Shown piece after piece: positions 1 through 12,000 of a stretch of DNA of 35,302 nt. Source of the stretch: Saccoglossus kowalevskii (Eukaryota > Hemichordata > Enteropneusta > Harrimaniidae). The stretch covers positions 410,162-445,463 of the forward strand of contig NW_003119429.1 of the NCBI RefSeq assembly GCF_000003605.2, read 5' to 3'. Position 1 is the first letter of the stretch. Every line of letters begins with the position of its first letter. Position numbers and translations under genes: made by a program. The notes below the pieces were generated by a model that was given only the letters and a program-made list of their open reading frames with translations, did not search any database and was not told where the DNA came from.

Positions 1-655
1 ATTACATACAAAACAATCTGTATGACGTTCTAAACAACCTGTATGACATTCACAACAACCTTTATTACAACCAAAACAACCTGTATGACATTCAAAACAA
101 CATGTATGACATGCAAAATAACCTGCGTGACATCCAAAACAACCTGTATGACGTACAAAAAACCTGTATGACGTCAAAAACAATCTGTATGACATCCAAA
201 ACAACCTTTATTACATCCCAAACAACCTGTATGACATACAAAGCAACCTTTATTACATCCAAAACAACATATATGACATCCAAAAGAACTTGTATGACGT
301 CCAAAACAACCAGTATTACATCCAAAACAGCCTTTATGACATACAAAACAGCCTGTATGAAATCCCAAACAACCTGTATGACATCGAAAACAACCTGTAT
401 GATATACAAAACAACCTTTATTACATCTAAAACATCCCTTATTACATCTAAAACAACCTGTGAAATGCAAAACAACTTGTATGACATCCAAAACAGCCTG
501 TATGACGTCAAAACGACCTGCATGGCGTCCATACCAACCTGTATGACATCCAAAATAAACTGTATGACTTCCAAAGCAACTTGTATGACATTCAAAACAA
601 CCGGTATGTCTTCCAAAACAACCTGAATGACACCTAAACAACCTGAATAACGATG
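1..655. repeat. Minisatellite, about 21-bp degenerate unit
   Basis: About 30 degenerate copies of a unit close to AACAACCTGTATGACATCCAA run from the window edge to about 655, so the true left end is outside the window. The period is a multiple of three, so long open frames appear on both strands, giving heptad-like peptides such as NLYDIQN on plus and DVIQVVL on minus. Frames open on both strands with the same period, and substitutions at all codon positions, point to a non-coding tandem array rather than a protein. Confidence 0.9.
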
Positions 656-2466
656 AAATGTATGACTGTCACAGTCAACCTTAATGACATTCAATGAATA
701 ATGATAATGATAAAGTACGACATATCGACACCAATATCCAATTTTATGGTCATTAAGAAATTTACAATTCTAACAAAACAAAACAAATGACTGATAATCA
801 ATCGAAAATTACAACCATTCGAAGCAAACAACTGACACCAAACCACAGTACAGTCATGCCATAAAAAATATAAACACCCCGTGACATATATGAACTGATG
901 TCAAGTGTTTCGATAAAGAGTGAGCACACCCTGCTCAGATGCAGCAACCGTCAGATAACATTTCAGTCTTAACTGACAAGCCCGCCACCTAGTACATAAT
1001 CAAACGAAACCATTACCAAACAATCACTCCACAATAAAAAGAAGACAGTACAAATGACTGACAGTCAAGTACAACACCAATCTGATTAAAATCTGATGTA
1101 GTGTACGGGCTTTAATTATTTTGGCTATAAACTTATTTTAATTTTATTTTTTCTTACTTTTGTTATTAATGCCCTTTTATTTTATTATTTTACTTTGATT
1201 TTGATTTTGTGATTTTTTTTAATTCCGCCTATGTAACGAGATTTCAACGAGACCCACTATCGACGATTTTAGTCAACCTTCTCCCACACAAAAATAACAC
1301 CAACGCAACCCAGATACACCTATCACCACAGTTCATTTTCTTGATCAAAAGATATATGTGCATCGCAGTCACCTACACTTATTGCAGTGCTGATTTTTTC
1401 TTGAATACTGATTATGCATTGTAGATCGGAGAACCAACTATATCAGGGTAATTGCTTAGCAACCAATCACAGCTGAGTGTGTTTAATCTCTGAACCAATC
1501 ACATTGTACCATTGCATCCAACTAAATCCACCATGCTGATGGCCGCGTGCAGCTCAATTGGATTTTATAACTAGATTTAATGTATGTAATAACTCCTGCA
1601 AAATATTGCTGTGCCTGGAATTTGATGGTCGTCATTGGATTTCCGATCAGATGTTTATGTCTGATCTAAATGTCAGTATAAAAAATCCGAATACAATTAG
1701 TTATGTTTAGCCATAATAGTTAAACATGTTGTGTTCTCTTGAGTGCAATGACATATATGGAAATGAAACTGTATTTTAGAGTATTTTCAAACAATGTTAT
1801 TAAGTTATTTATGAACAGGAATGGTCGGTGGGCATAAACGACAGTCCCAAACTAGTGACATATTCGCCATTAAAATCACATTTTGATGTGACAGCTATGT
1901 ATTTAACTTCAAAAGAAATTACCAAAGAAACATAGACACTTTAGAACCTCTACTTATGACTCGCAATAAAACAGGCGTAGAACAAAACATGCATATTATA
2001 AAGATACTACAAATATGTTTCGAAGTGAACTGAAAACGAGCTTCACTTTCTCCTGTGCTTAACTTTCAGCTCGGAAATATAGATTCATTATTTCCCGATA
2101 TTATATAATAGTCGCGTGAAATGTATGTACATTCAATGAAATTCGTACACTTTGTTTTCTTTGCCAGCACAACGATACGCCAAAACTATTTACTTTTTAA
2201 ATCTTAACCCTGTAAACTTCAATATTAATCTACACAACAAACCCAATCCCTTTATTCTCATATATATTTATAATTTCACAATTGAAACTGAAACTAGATG
2301 TTTCTATTTGCCAATCGAATAACATTGGAACATTTAAATGGCGTCATTGCTCACCGCGCTCGTTGATTGACTGGTTATATTCAACTGTCATTGAAATTTA
2401 TGAATATATATAAAAGTGAAAAGAATGTGTTTGTTGTTGTGTTATTTTTTTAATTATAGCGGGGAG
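656..2466. other. Intergenic stretch, no gene seen
   Basis: AT-rich unique-looking sequence. The only open frames are short and lack splice context or recognisable protein motifs. AATAAA-like and CCAAT-like words occur (for example CCAATCA near 1464 and 1495) but nothing organises them into a promoter. Confidence 0.6.
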
Positions 2467-2605
2467 TCGTCACCTGCGCATGCGTCAGATGGCCATAGTG
2501 TGTCATTATTTACAAACAAGCGTCTACCCATGAGCCTTTTATCGTTTTTAGCATGTGTTGTTATCGTCGCTTGGGACTCAATTCTTGCGCGTGCGCAGGT
2601 GACGA
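2467..2605. mobile_element. 139-bp MITE-like element, copy 1
   Basis: The ends form a terminal inverted repeat: TCGTCACCTGCGCATGCG at the left and its near-perfect complement CGCGTGCGCAGGTGACGA at the right, differing at one position. The interior matches a second copy at 6638-6772 over nearly its whole length (shared words CGTCAGATGGCCATAG, CATGAGCCTTT and TTATCGTCGCTTGGGACTCA). Two dispersed copies with inverted ends indicate a non-autonomous DNA transposon. It is much more GC-rich and CpG-rich at its ends than its surroundings. No coding capacity is seen. Confidence 0.75.
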
Positions 2606-3426
2606 CCCTCTCGCTTTAATATACATTTATTTCAAAAACGTTAGTAAAACTCTTGACACAGGCGCGATGTTTGATTGCACGAGAAACAAGAATGAGCAGT
2701 TGGGGAAAAGAAATTACAACAATGCCGATGCACGACGTTGCATTATGATTTCCTAGGGATAAAATAATGCATGATCAATTGTATTAGATCAACGGAATGG
2801 CGCAACACTGCTTTGTGTTCTCCTTTTTACGAACTTACCGGATTTTTCTATTAATTCGTTGGCTCTGGTTCCCTGGGGATTTGAAGGGATGGGTTTTTGC
2901 TACTTATCCCACATTATGTGGTAAGACGCCACGCACGACTAATTGGCTATGAATTATGCCTGTCACAAATTAATGTCGATATACTTCATCTTGCGCGTGC
3001 CATCAATCATTCCGAAAATAGACATTTAAAAAGCCCGGAGATATTAAACAAATAGAATAGAATCTTCAATGCCAGTAATCTCCACGTCAAAGGGTTAGAA
3101 TTTCTATATAACTATGTTCAATCAATTACCATATTCATATTCTTTTTTTTTACCTCTTGCCTCAACGAGGACAGGTTGCAGCGAGGATGCACCTGCTCGC
3201 CGGGCTCATATATAAACGTTCCTTCTCGGCTTTGTTCGGAGTGACCTGAATGTGTGTATACTTTGCAGCAGCGGAAATACGAACTATTGCATTTTTTGTT
3301 ATAGAGGCGGTCGCTGTGTGATTGATGTTTCGATTTAATGGAAATCGCCAAAGTCGCGTGGTTTGGTAAACGTTAAAAACTTGAATACATCTTGAGTTGG
3401 ACGATCGAAGGTTATATTGCCAAGCC
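2606..3426. other. Intergenic stretch, no gene seen
   Basis: No open frame with codon structure or splice sites that I can support. A CCTGGGGAT-like word and mixed AT/GC patches are present, with no recognisable family. Confidence 0.55.
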
Positions 3427-4005
3427 AAGTGGAGGATCTAGGGGGGTTCTCGGGGTCCGGACCCCCCCCCCCCCCCGTTGAAAAATGTATCTATTTTTTT
3501 TGCATAATATAAAAAATCATTAACTTAGTCTGGTGATTTTAAAGTTTGGACCCCCCCCCCTCATAACAAATCCTGTATTCGCCCCTGCACAAGACAGAAA
3601 GGAATGTACGATTGCAAAAATTATATCGCCCTCTTGTGCTCGGAATGCTGGTTTCTGAGTTACGTTGTTTGAGGGCGCCTTATAGTCATCGGCAAAGCGC
3701 ACTACCATGGAGGTAATATAAGAACCTCCATGGTACTACCCTCTGTGTGGGTTCTGGTTACCACGTAACCAAGCACACAGCAGAGCTTCTATATATTCAG
3801 GGTGACTAGCAATGTACAAATGAGTGCTACCAGAGAGTATTATATAGACCGGTTCATACACGGATGCAAGAGACGCGTTCAAATAAATTATATAATAAAT
3901 TATTTTGATTACGCATAGTTTATCTGCAATTTACGCTCCGTAATTTTAAGCGACGCTTGCCCCCTTCCCCGCCCGCCCCAATACATTTTGCTGGATCCGC
4001 CACTG
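3427..4005. mobile_element. Candidate non-autonomous DNA transposon with nested hairpin
   Basis: The left end AAGTGGAGGATCTAG (3427-3441) matches, at 12 of 15 positions, the inverse complement of the right end CTGGATCCGCCACTG (3991-4005). Runs of C at 3464-3476 and 3550-3560 and the right-end C-rich stretch (3960-3980) resemble the G/C-run edges of many marine invertebrate transposons ending in this GGATCCGCCACTG word. The inside contains a perfect 12-bp inverted repeat (3703-3735). No transposase is visible, so this would be a deletion derivative. The boundaries are inferred from the inverted ends only. Confidence 0.45.
3703..3735. repeat. Perfect 12-bp inverted repeat (hairpin)
   Basis: TACCATGGAGGT at 3703-3714 is followed after a 9-nt loop by its exact complement ACCTCCATGGTA at 3724-3735. 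It lies inside the candidate transposon and could be the tip of a nested small element. Confidence 0.85.
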
Positions 4006-4582
4006 ATAATACGTGTGTGTATGTGTGTACGATGTTCCGTTACTGGATGTCCTTCAGTCTTTCAACATTATCCGCCGTGATAACGTAGGTGGCGACACAC
4101 TGGCAGTTAGCTTGGTCAACTTTCGATGTAATCTTGTTCGGAATAATGGTCTCTCAATGCCTTCACATACTACGCACGGGCTTAGACAGTTCAACCGGCA
4201 CTCCTAAACACACCTTTCCTGGAGCTTGGTTCAACACGAACGTGTAACACAACAGTTACATCGAAAAATCATGCAACAGTATGCACACTGGCGTCCAACT
4301 AAGCCCGGTTAACGGCCTCCTGCAGAGCTGAAGTTCAATCAGATCGCGTGCCGGATGCACATGATCGCGGGTACTATCCAATCAGAGTTCTTCTCCAAAA
4401 AAAAAAAAAAAAAAACCTCTACATCTCGATTTTTAAGGAGCATTACATGCATACCCTTTCAACTAGCTCATCTTAAAAATCGGAACTGATGGATTAACAA
4501 AGTTTACACATAATTGTAAGGTTGACATGTTTGTTTCCAATAAATACTTGATTTTATATTTAAACTTTACGTATTACGTATA
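4006..4582. other. Intergenic stretch with A-run
   Basis: No gene seen. It holds a run of about 19 A residues near 4397-4415, which could be the tail of a retroposed fragment, but I recognise no SINE upstream of it. Confidence 0.5.
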
Positions 4583-4693
4583 TGAATGAATGAATGAATG
4601 AATGAATGAATGAATGAATGAATGAATGAATGAATGAATGAATGAATGAATGAATGAATGAATGAATGAATGAATGAATGAATGAATGAATGA
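4583..4693. repeat. (TGAA)n microsatellite
   Basis: An uninterrupted tetranucleotide TGAA repeat of about 27 units covers 111 bp. Perfect units over this length imply a young, probably length-polymorphic locus. Confidence 0.97.
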
Positions 4694-6637
4694 CGAAGAA
4701 AATTTTTAGTCTGCACCTTCGTAGGCACCATCAAATCAAATCTTTCGCCATATTTTTTTTATTATAAAACATGGAAGGTACCTTCATTGATAGAGAGCAT
4801 GTGCCCTGGGATCCAGCTTCAAGGTATAGTTTTGATTACTCGTCCCGGTTACTAATATACATTTGTACAGTGACTTACCATCCAATAATATAGCGCCCTC
4901 AGACTGCGCGTCCTGAAGTATATGTCGGGTCTACTAAAATAATTCTTGATACATATACAAACGCAACATCAACCGATAGAATTGTAGGGAAGAAATTCAT
5001 TTAGAAATGTAATAAGAATAAAGATAATATAACTGTGTATTTCATCAAGGTATGAATTTTTTTTTATATAAATATTTATAAATCTTATATTTCATTATAG
5101 TTAAAAACTACTGAACCAATCATAACGTGTTTAAGATGACAGAAGAAACTCAGGGAAATCCGAGTTACCAAATGGATTCTATAACGAAGATTTTTTTTTT
5201 TTTTTAATGAAATGGGAAGATGGGACAAATGTGTTATAACTATTTTATAAATGTATATAAAACAAATTCTGATACCTCTATAACATGCACAAAATCGCAT
5301 GCTGATTGTATTTATTTAAAAAAAATATTTTTTTCTAAGTTGGATATTGGTCTCTAAAAAAAAAGAACTGCAGATTTAAAAAAAAAAATATTGGCCGTCT
5401 TCCTAGTCAAAGTCTTTGAAATGACAAATATTTAAGGGGTCATTCGTCAACTTAGAACATGATGATTAACAGTGGGCTCAATTTTCACAGACTGTTCTCA
5501 TATGATATAATTCACCATCAATGACGCCTGTGTACTATCACAGTCCCTATGGTACTACTAGTATGTATATGTATCCATTGCCCGAATCGCATGGTTTCGC
5601 GAACTATATGTGAACCAACGCCGTCACGAAGTCGTGCGTCATTCTAGCAAGAACCGTGTCTTATTTGGCTTCGGAAAACACATAGACTTAGAGGGCCTGT
5701 AAAAGATACACCCAATTGAAATTGGTGTTGCATATGTCAATGGACATGAAACAAAATGGCGGGATATTCGAATTGCCAACTTGAGATCGGACTTCTATAC
5801 ACACTCGCTGATATGCACAAATAAGTTGGTAGTGGTGAGGCGATGATCGATCGAAGATGCGGTTTCTCGTGCTTTAGCAAATTAAAAGAAAAAAAACACG
5901 ACACATACATTTTGTAATTTATGTTCACAAACATCGCCACCTAGTGTCGATACTGAAACCAAGTAGTATGCCCTCTAAAATAAGTTCGTTATGCAGCACA
6001 TTTTTGTAGTGGTACATGTCTTCTCCCTGTCACTGAACTCAGTTATATTAACACTATGGAAAAATACTCGAGTGGTTGTGTATGTGAAACGACAATCCGT
6101 CATTTTTCAGCTTGAATATATACAAGTACAAAATAAACTTTGAAAACAATATATATAATAAGATTTAAGGTTATGAGAAAGCAAAACAACAATATTCTAT
6201 TCTACATATGAGTGTACAAACACGTAGTTGCCGTAGCAACTCTGCAAATTGTTGTTATTATGCATTGTGTGTCATCAGCGGGTTCACGTAAACTGCGACC
6301 ACGTGACCGCTTCTCGTGATTCCTACCGTCGCGCAAAATAAATACTGTAACTACGCACCACGCCTTCTATGGCAACTCATGATCATTCGAACGTATACAC
6401 AATAAACGTCTAGCTATTTTGAAAAGTTACTTAGGACAACAATTGCCAAATATTATCTATTATATGTGGCATGCTCAGTAGTGCAAAATTTGATTTCGCG
6501 CCGTCAACGATTCTGTTTTAACCAAATTTGTACAAAGCCACGACATATTTCATGGAATTCGTGGTACTATAATTCGAACGTTTACCCACGGTTACGAGAA
6601 GAACAATTCTTCTAGTAACCGTGATTTACCTGAAAAC
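4694..6637. other. Intergenic stretch, no gene seen
   Basis: AT-rich, with several homopolymer T and A runs (for example 5058-5066, 5190-5205 and 5380-5388). Open frames are short and unconvincing. Words such as GCGCCCTC (4894) and GCCACCTAGTG (5936) resemble ends of common short interspersed repeats, but no full element could be delimited. Confidence 0.5.
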
Positions 6638-6772
6638 ATGTGCGCATACGTCAGATGGCCATAGCGTGTCATTGTTTACAAACACTGCAAGCGTTCAGCC
6701 ATGAGCCTTTGCATTTTAGCATGCGTTGTTATCGTCGCTTGGGACTCAATTCCCGCGCGTGCGCAGGTGACG
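6638..6772. mobile_element. MITE-like element, copy 2
   Basis: A second copy, in the same orientation, of the element at 2467-2605. The right terminal repeat (CGCGTGCGCAGGTGACG) is intact. The left one is degraded to GTGCGCATACG, so the copy looks older or truncated at its left end. The interior differs by scattered substitutions and short indels around 6685. Confidence 0.75.
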
Positions 6773-8791
6773 CGTCCTGTTCGATGTGGGACTCATAGCG
6801 ACGTATACAACGCGTGCAAAATACATTGTTTATTTACATGAAATTCGAACACGCGCTGCACGACGACCACCGCGCTTTAAAATAGCGCCATGAAATCACG
6901 TTTAATATAGTACACTTACATCGCTAATCACAACACATGTTATCGGGGCTTTGGGTGATCCTCTGCTGACATCCACTGATAACACTGCTAAAAAAACATC
7001 GTTAGAATATATAAACATGTTAAACATATATTTGTTACATCCATGGTCACCCTAATCCTACAGCTAATTGCACTAATGGGTTGAAAGGACGACTGGAACA
7101 TTGCAAAAAGTCGAAACAATGTTTTTTCTTTGATCAAATGGTTTTGCAACCGTTCCAAAACAGGAGTATCCCTATGTTATAGTAATGCTATTAGCATGGA
7201 GCTAAAACACATAGCTGCGAGCACGGCCCCTTTTTAATAGGGGAACTGTGTTCCTACACCACAGTCCCTCTATAGAGGGGATGTAACTACACACAACACG
7301 GAGCTCTATGTACACAATGTGTGAAATTGTATCGTATCTTCTTATCAGGGGATCTCCGTTTAAGCGCAAATCTTACGACAAATCAGTAACTGAATTAAAA
7401 TTACATTAAAAACAAAAGACAGATTAATAATGTAAACAGTGTTTACAATGGGTTTTGTGATGAAACCCCAGGCATCAACAGAATACGTCACATTGTGACC
7501 GACCTCTTGTAATAGTTGTACAACATGTCCTGTGTTTCGAAGACTGTAATATGTTTCTCGTCTATTGAGCTTCCAGATTGAAGTCGCCAAAACAAATCAC
7601 AATGTCCTCAATGAATTTGTTTCAATGTTTCTGCAACCCTTTAGAATGTTTTTCTTCTCAGAAGTGTAGACAAGTGTTTTACAACTGGCTGATGTAATGG
7701 AGGCCACTTGAAACAATAAATCACTTTGCGGCATCCTTATTCTTAGCTCACTAATCCCCTTGCCTTCAATTAGAACATTGTTCTGCTTTCCGTGATCTAT
7801 GCCACTTCGGGCCTTTGTATTGTTACAACGGTTCCCGACTGAAGTGATTAATCTGCACGAGTGACTAGCCACAGAATACAGTACTAGCTCATGCCACTAC
7901 TCGTTAGAAAAAAACAAAAAACAACAAAAACAACTCCGTCGAGTTTGCAGATATCACCTTGCGATAGCGTTTACAATCTGAGCATGGAGCTAAAAAAAGC
8001 TCCATGATCTGAGTAAGGAGTGATATATTTTTGAAGGATTAAAATTTGGCCCATGTTTACAAAGTAGTATTGACGCGCACCACGTGATGTGTGGTCTGGG
8101 TATAAACCCCGGGGATCGCAGAATAAAACAAAAAAAAGAATTATTCGTATACAAGCAGCTTACTAAACAATTGACTCGCATCCTGGGGCCATGTTTCATG
8201 ACCAGCGTCTGAGCACGGGACAATGGGAATTTAGGCAAGCGTGAGTAGATCAGTGGCGTTACAGCTAGTAACTTAGAAAAAGGGTAAACCGTGGACGATG
8301 AACGGGGCTCACTTGTGAATGAGATTACTCGGTCATCTATTATATGTGCAGCCACTTAACAGCCAAGTCACAATACGATTTGTCATAATTTACATCACAA
8401 TGAAGAAGGTGTGATGATTGATGTGTTTTGCTGCTTTATCAAGCAGTTGACAGCGTTGGAAGGGTACGTGGTGACTGGCATTCCAAATTAATTTGTATAT
8501 TGGGCCAACACACGGCAACCAATCAACTGTGTCCAACGCCAACTGACAGGATGATCAAATAACCTCAATAGGTTTCACTCGCTTGGCCGGCCAGTTGCTG
8601 TACGCTGTCTCTTCCCGTTTGTGCGGATAATACTACCACTGAAATGCCCAATGACACAATCACTGGCTACTCTACGTCCATCACATCGCTGCCCCACTGA
8701 CCAATATTGGAATCCAAATCCAGGATCACGTCGCTGTTAATTTAACTCGCTCAGACGATTTGTCTATGTGACGGTTTAGGGAAGAGGACTG
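6773..8791. other. Upstream flank of the SMOC gene, no separate gene seen
   Basis: No coding region I can support. The stretch includes an inverted-repeat cluster at about 7227-7282 (CCCC..GGGG, AACTGTG..CACAGT and TCCCTCTATAGAGGGG) and a hairpin at 7983-8006. A minus-strand word reading CFGDFN at about 7579-7596 recalls the endonuclease of LINE elements but is too short to call. Distal regulatory DNA of SMOC may be here; nothing specific can be named except a CCAAT/ATTGG palindrome at 8701-8710. Confidence 0.5.
7983..8006. repeat. Perfect 9-bp inverted repeat with A-loop
   Basis: CATGGAGCT at 7983-7991 and AGCTCCATG at 7998-8006 are separated by six A residues. The word AGCATGGAGCTAAAA also occurs at about 7194, so the two sites may share a repeat origin. 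Confidence 0.8.
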
Positions 8792-8798
8792 TATAAAA
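8792..8798 (+). promoter_or_regulatory. smoc: TATA box of the SMOC gene
   Basis: TATAAAA at 8792-8798 lies 132 bp upstream of the chosen start codon, so transcription probably begins near 8820-8830. A CCAAT box paired with its own inverse (CCAATATTGG, 8701-8710) sits about 85 bp further upstream, a typical proximal promoter distance. The transcription start itself is inferred from spacing. Confidence 0.65.
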
Positions 8799-8819
8799 TC
8801 AGCCGACCAGACGAACAGC

Positions 8820-8833
8820 CAGCTAGCTAGCTA

Positions 8834-8869
<36 letters not shown>

Positions 8870-8929
8870 GAGCCGAGTCGGAAGTTTGTTGTTCTGTGTG
8901 TGGTGTTGAACTGACTGCAGTGTTGTATC
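8820..8929 (+). promoter_or_regulatory. smoc: SMOC 5' UTR with (AGCC)9 repeat
   Basis: Probable 5' untranslated region between the inferred start site and the ATG at 8930. It begins with a short AGCT run and contains nine perfect AGCC units (8834-8869). No upstream ATG was noticed between the repeat and the start codon. Variation in repeat number could alter leader length. Confidence 0.55.
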
Positions 8930-9004
8930 ATGAGATATTTATGGCTGTACATTTCGTGTGTAACAATAGCAGGGGTAATAGCCAATCCATTGTTTGGGAG
9001 CCGG
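8930..9004 (+). CDS. smoc: SMOC exon 1: signal peptide
   Basis: The ATG at 8930 opens MRYLWLYISCVTIAGVIA, a typical secretory signal with a hydrophobic core and a small-residue cleavage site (VIA) before NPLFGSR. The exon ends in phase 0 at CGG followed by a consensus donor GTAAGT (9005). The first residues of exon 2 (FPI) continue an R-F-x-I motif also found at this place in human SMOC. The frame overlaps a longer but meaningless open frame in another phase. The start is supported by the TATA box 132 bp upstream and by the signal peptide. Confidence 0.85.
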
Positions 9005-12000
9005 GTAAGTATGAGTTGATAATGTCTACCCTCCCTTTTTTTAGATCGCCGAGTCAGCGAAGAGGTCGATTATTATTGTGTTATTTAGTTTGTGTTTTTA
9101 TGTATACTTCCATGTGTCAACCGGCCAACAGTTAGCCGAGCTTATGTTTGTGGATGGCGGGTTGCATTATAAATGCAACAGTTCATACAAGTCGAATTCT
9201 TTGGTAGTCTTGTAAACTTTGCGACTATGTTAGACATCACGCTGTAGGTGTCCACTTTATACGGCTCAAGTGCTTTTGATGGAGCGCGACCAAACCTCTC
9301 GATATTATTACCAGCACATTTTTCACCATTCGGAACTGTAAACAGACTATGGAAAATACCTTGCTAGGCGTTATATTTTGTGAAAAAAATGGTTCAATAT
9401 TGCAAGGCCCAGTCGACAGCATGGACTCAGAGAATCCCAACCGAAGCGATGTTTATTTGCAGTGAAAAGATGGGAGTATAGCTTGCAAATAAGCGGCGCA
9501 ATTATATCAATAAACGGCTTTTCCTACTATAAACGAACCACTTTACAATCAGCGCAGCAGTTTGCATTCTTTCCCTTTTGTATGTTGCATACTGTGGTAT
9601 AGCATCTCAATTAAGGGCCCACCACCGCAAGCAAGATTCGGGACTAAAAGTTTACCTCACAATACATGCATTATTCAACACGGTCGGTGCAACAAGGACG
9701 ACTGTCCGACACAAAAACACACAACTACACTGGCTACACGCGGTCCTGCAAACGCAGCTGCTCGGCAAGTCCTTGTTTTGTTCGTAGGCATTCGATCCAC
9801 CATTCCCGTGGTTTGTTTTGTAAATATGCAGTGTTCCTCGATTTACACAGAGTGGAGGATCTACTTCAGTCGATTCTTAAGGAGAGCAACTGTCTGGCTA
9901 TACCGATGCATATAAATGTCACTCATTCGTCTTCTTTCAATGGCAACCGCCAACCACCCCACTATTAAGGAATTCTATACGAAATTCACACCTGTTTTGT
10001 CAGCCCAGCGCAGTCAAACGCTATTGACCTGGCCACTCAGTCACTCACAGGCTCACTGGGTTGATTGTCGAGTTGTGTGAGTTAAACGTGTTCTTCCTTT
10101 TAACACAGTTCACACTAACATCAAATAAATTGATACGGGTCGAGAATAGGAAGGTAATCGACCTGCATGTAAACTGTTGTCGACAAACTGAACATCGTAC
10201 AAACTGAACTGTGATTTAAGTTAAGCCAGTATGACTCGATCGTCTACTCTATTGCCAGTATATGTATTCGTAGCCACCGCCGACAAGATACAAGTCGCGA
10301 CACTGTTCAACTATGTCCCTATTTATGTTTGAAATACTGGGTATATTTATTATTATATTGTACGAAAAGCATAAACACAGAGTATTGCATTACAGCACAA
10401 ATACTAATTTATCGCAAGCAATTACGGTCGCTGTTATAGCGCCCGTGCGTACTACCCAGTACGAGCCCCTTAATATAAACCCTTCTCCGTCCGAGTTCTT
10501 CTGACGCTTTACGGCCTTTAATAACTCTATGTACCGTTGAGTAAAGCACCAATCACGGACAGTAGCCAATCCGGTTATTTTGCAAGTTGCAAGTCACAGT
10601 CTGTCCTTCGTTACGTTTAAAACGACTTTGTCGTGTCTATTTCCACGTATCCCGTAACACGTGCCCTTTGGTCTTATTCGTCGTATCCATAAACAACCCG
10701 AATCTGGCACATCCTGTTATTCCCATTCGCATTATTTAAAAGACAACAAAAAACAACCAGTTATTTAGTATGAACATTGTTAGATCGTATAAAAAAGAGT
10801 CTCGGGGCAAATGCGTTCGCCTTGGAACAAATAGTAAAATTTAATGTTCTGTTGAAATACCTATGCATAACGGCAGAGTGTAGCTGCGACCATGGTATAG
10901 ACGGTATAATCTACTAGTATATATATATCATTAACCAATATATTAGGTAAATATACTTATTTAGCATATGTGTCACCATTGGCTAATTATCCAATGAGAT
11001 GTCATGATACCGAATGTACCCGTCCGGCCTACGTTCAGCAGAGGCGATATATTAATTTTATGACCTTGCTAACTTCAGATGTGAAAATATACAGCTAACT
11101 TCAGAAAAATTCACCAAACTAATTTACCGCAGACAAATTTTGTACAGAAAATGGGGCGAAATTCATCAAGTAGGCACACAAAACGTGTAATTTTTACAGA
11201 ATCTGTGATAATGGATTGCAAAAAAAAATCATATTTACGCCCCCCCCCCAAAAAAAGCTATTCTGCGAGCTTAAATATATTGTACCTATAGGGGAAACCA
11301 CGTTAGGGCATCAGACCAGAGAGTATGCGTTGCCATGTAGAACACGCTTCTGACGATTTTGTTTATATTTAAAACGTAATTGTTATTGGTATCATTGATA
11401 TTTCATAGAAAATTTGCAGCACAGCTTACTATATATATAATATCATTTTTGGTATAATTGACAGTTTTTTTTAATTACCGCGAAGGAAAACGTTTGTTCA
11501 TATTAAATTTTCCAAATTTCAAGTTAGCCGTCAGTTTATGTCTTATTTTTTTTAGGTTACACGCGTTTATACACTTTTTGTATTTATTAAATAAAATAGT
11601 TATCGGAAGGTGATCTAAAAGTTCGTATAATATCGTATTTATTAGGACGGTATATATACATGTACCGGTATATCAATTGATATATGGGCATGTATCACCA
11701 GATTTATACAAGATTCACATGTGAAAACACGTGTTACGTAGTCTTCTTGACCAGCATTGAAGATTACGTTCAAGCGAAAACACTCGAACCCTCGCTGGTA
11801 AATAGCTTTTTTGACGAACAAACGTGTAAATTTCACAAAATCAGCGGTGCTAGCAAACACGAGTCGCGCAGTCCGTCAATTTCCATATATATCACTATGG
11901 TACAATAACTATCCTGCTAACGGATTGCCATACGCTTGAACTCGTACGTCACTCTTCAACAACGGTAGGAGAACAACAGACCCAGTAACTAGTAGATCTT

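Noticed and set aside
7360..7872. Minus-strand frames containing a CFGDFN word like a LINE endonuclease motif.
   Set aside because: Only a handful of residues fit, the neighbouring frames are shifted, and the other conserved endonuclease motifs could not be found.
7990..8355. A 121-codon minus-strand open frame.
   Set aside because: No domain, no splice sites, no codon pattern; it lies in the SMOC upstream flank and looks like chance.
9562..9968. Three overlapping open frames in SMOC intron 1.
   Set aside because: They overlap in different phases without protein-like composition, and exons 1 and 2 already join in phase 0 with a conserved RF motif.
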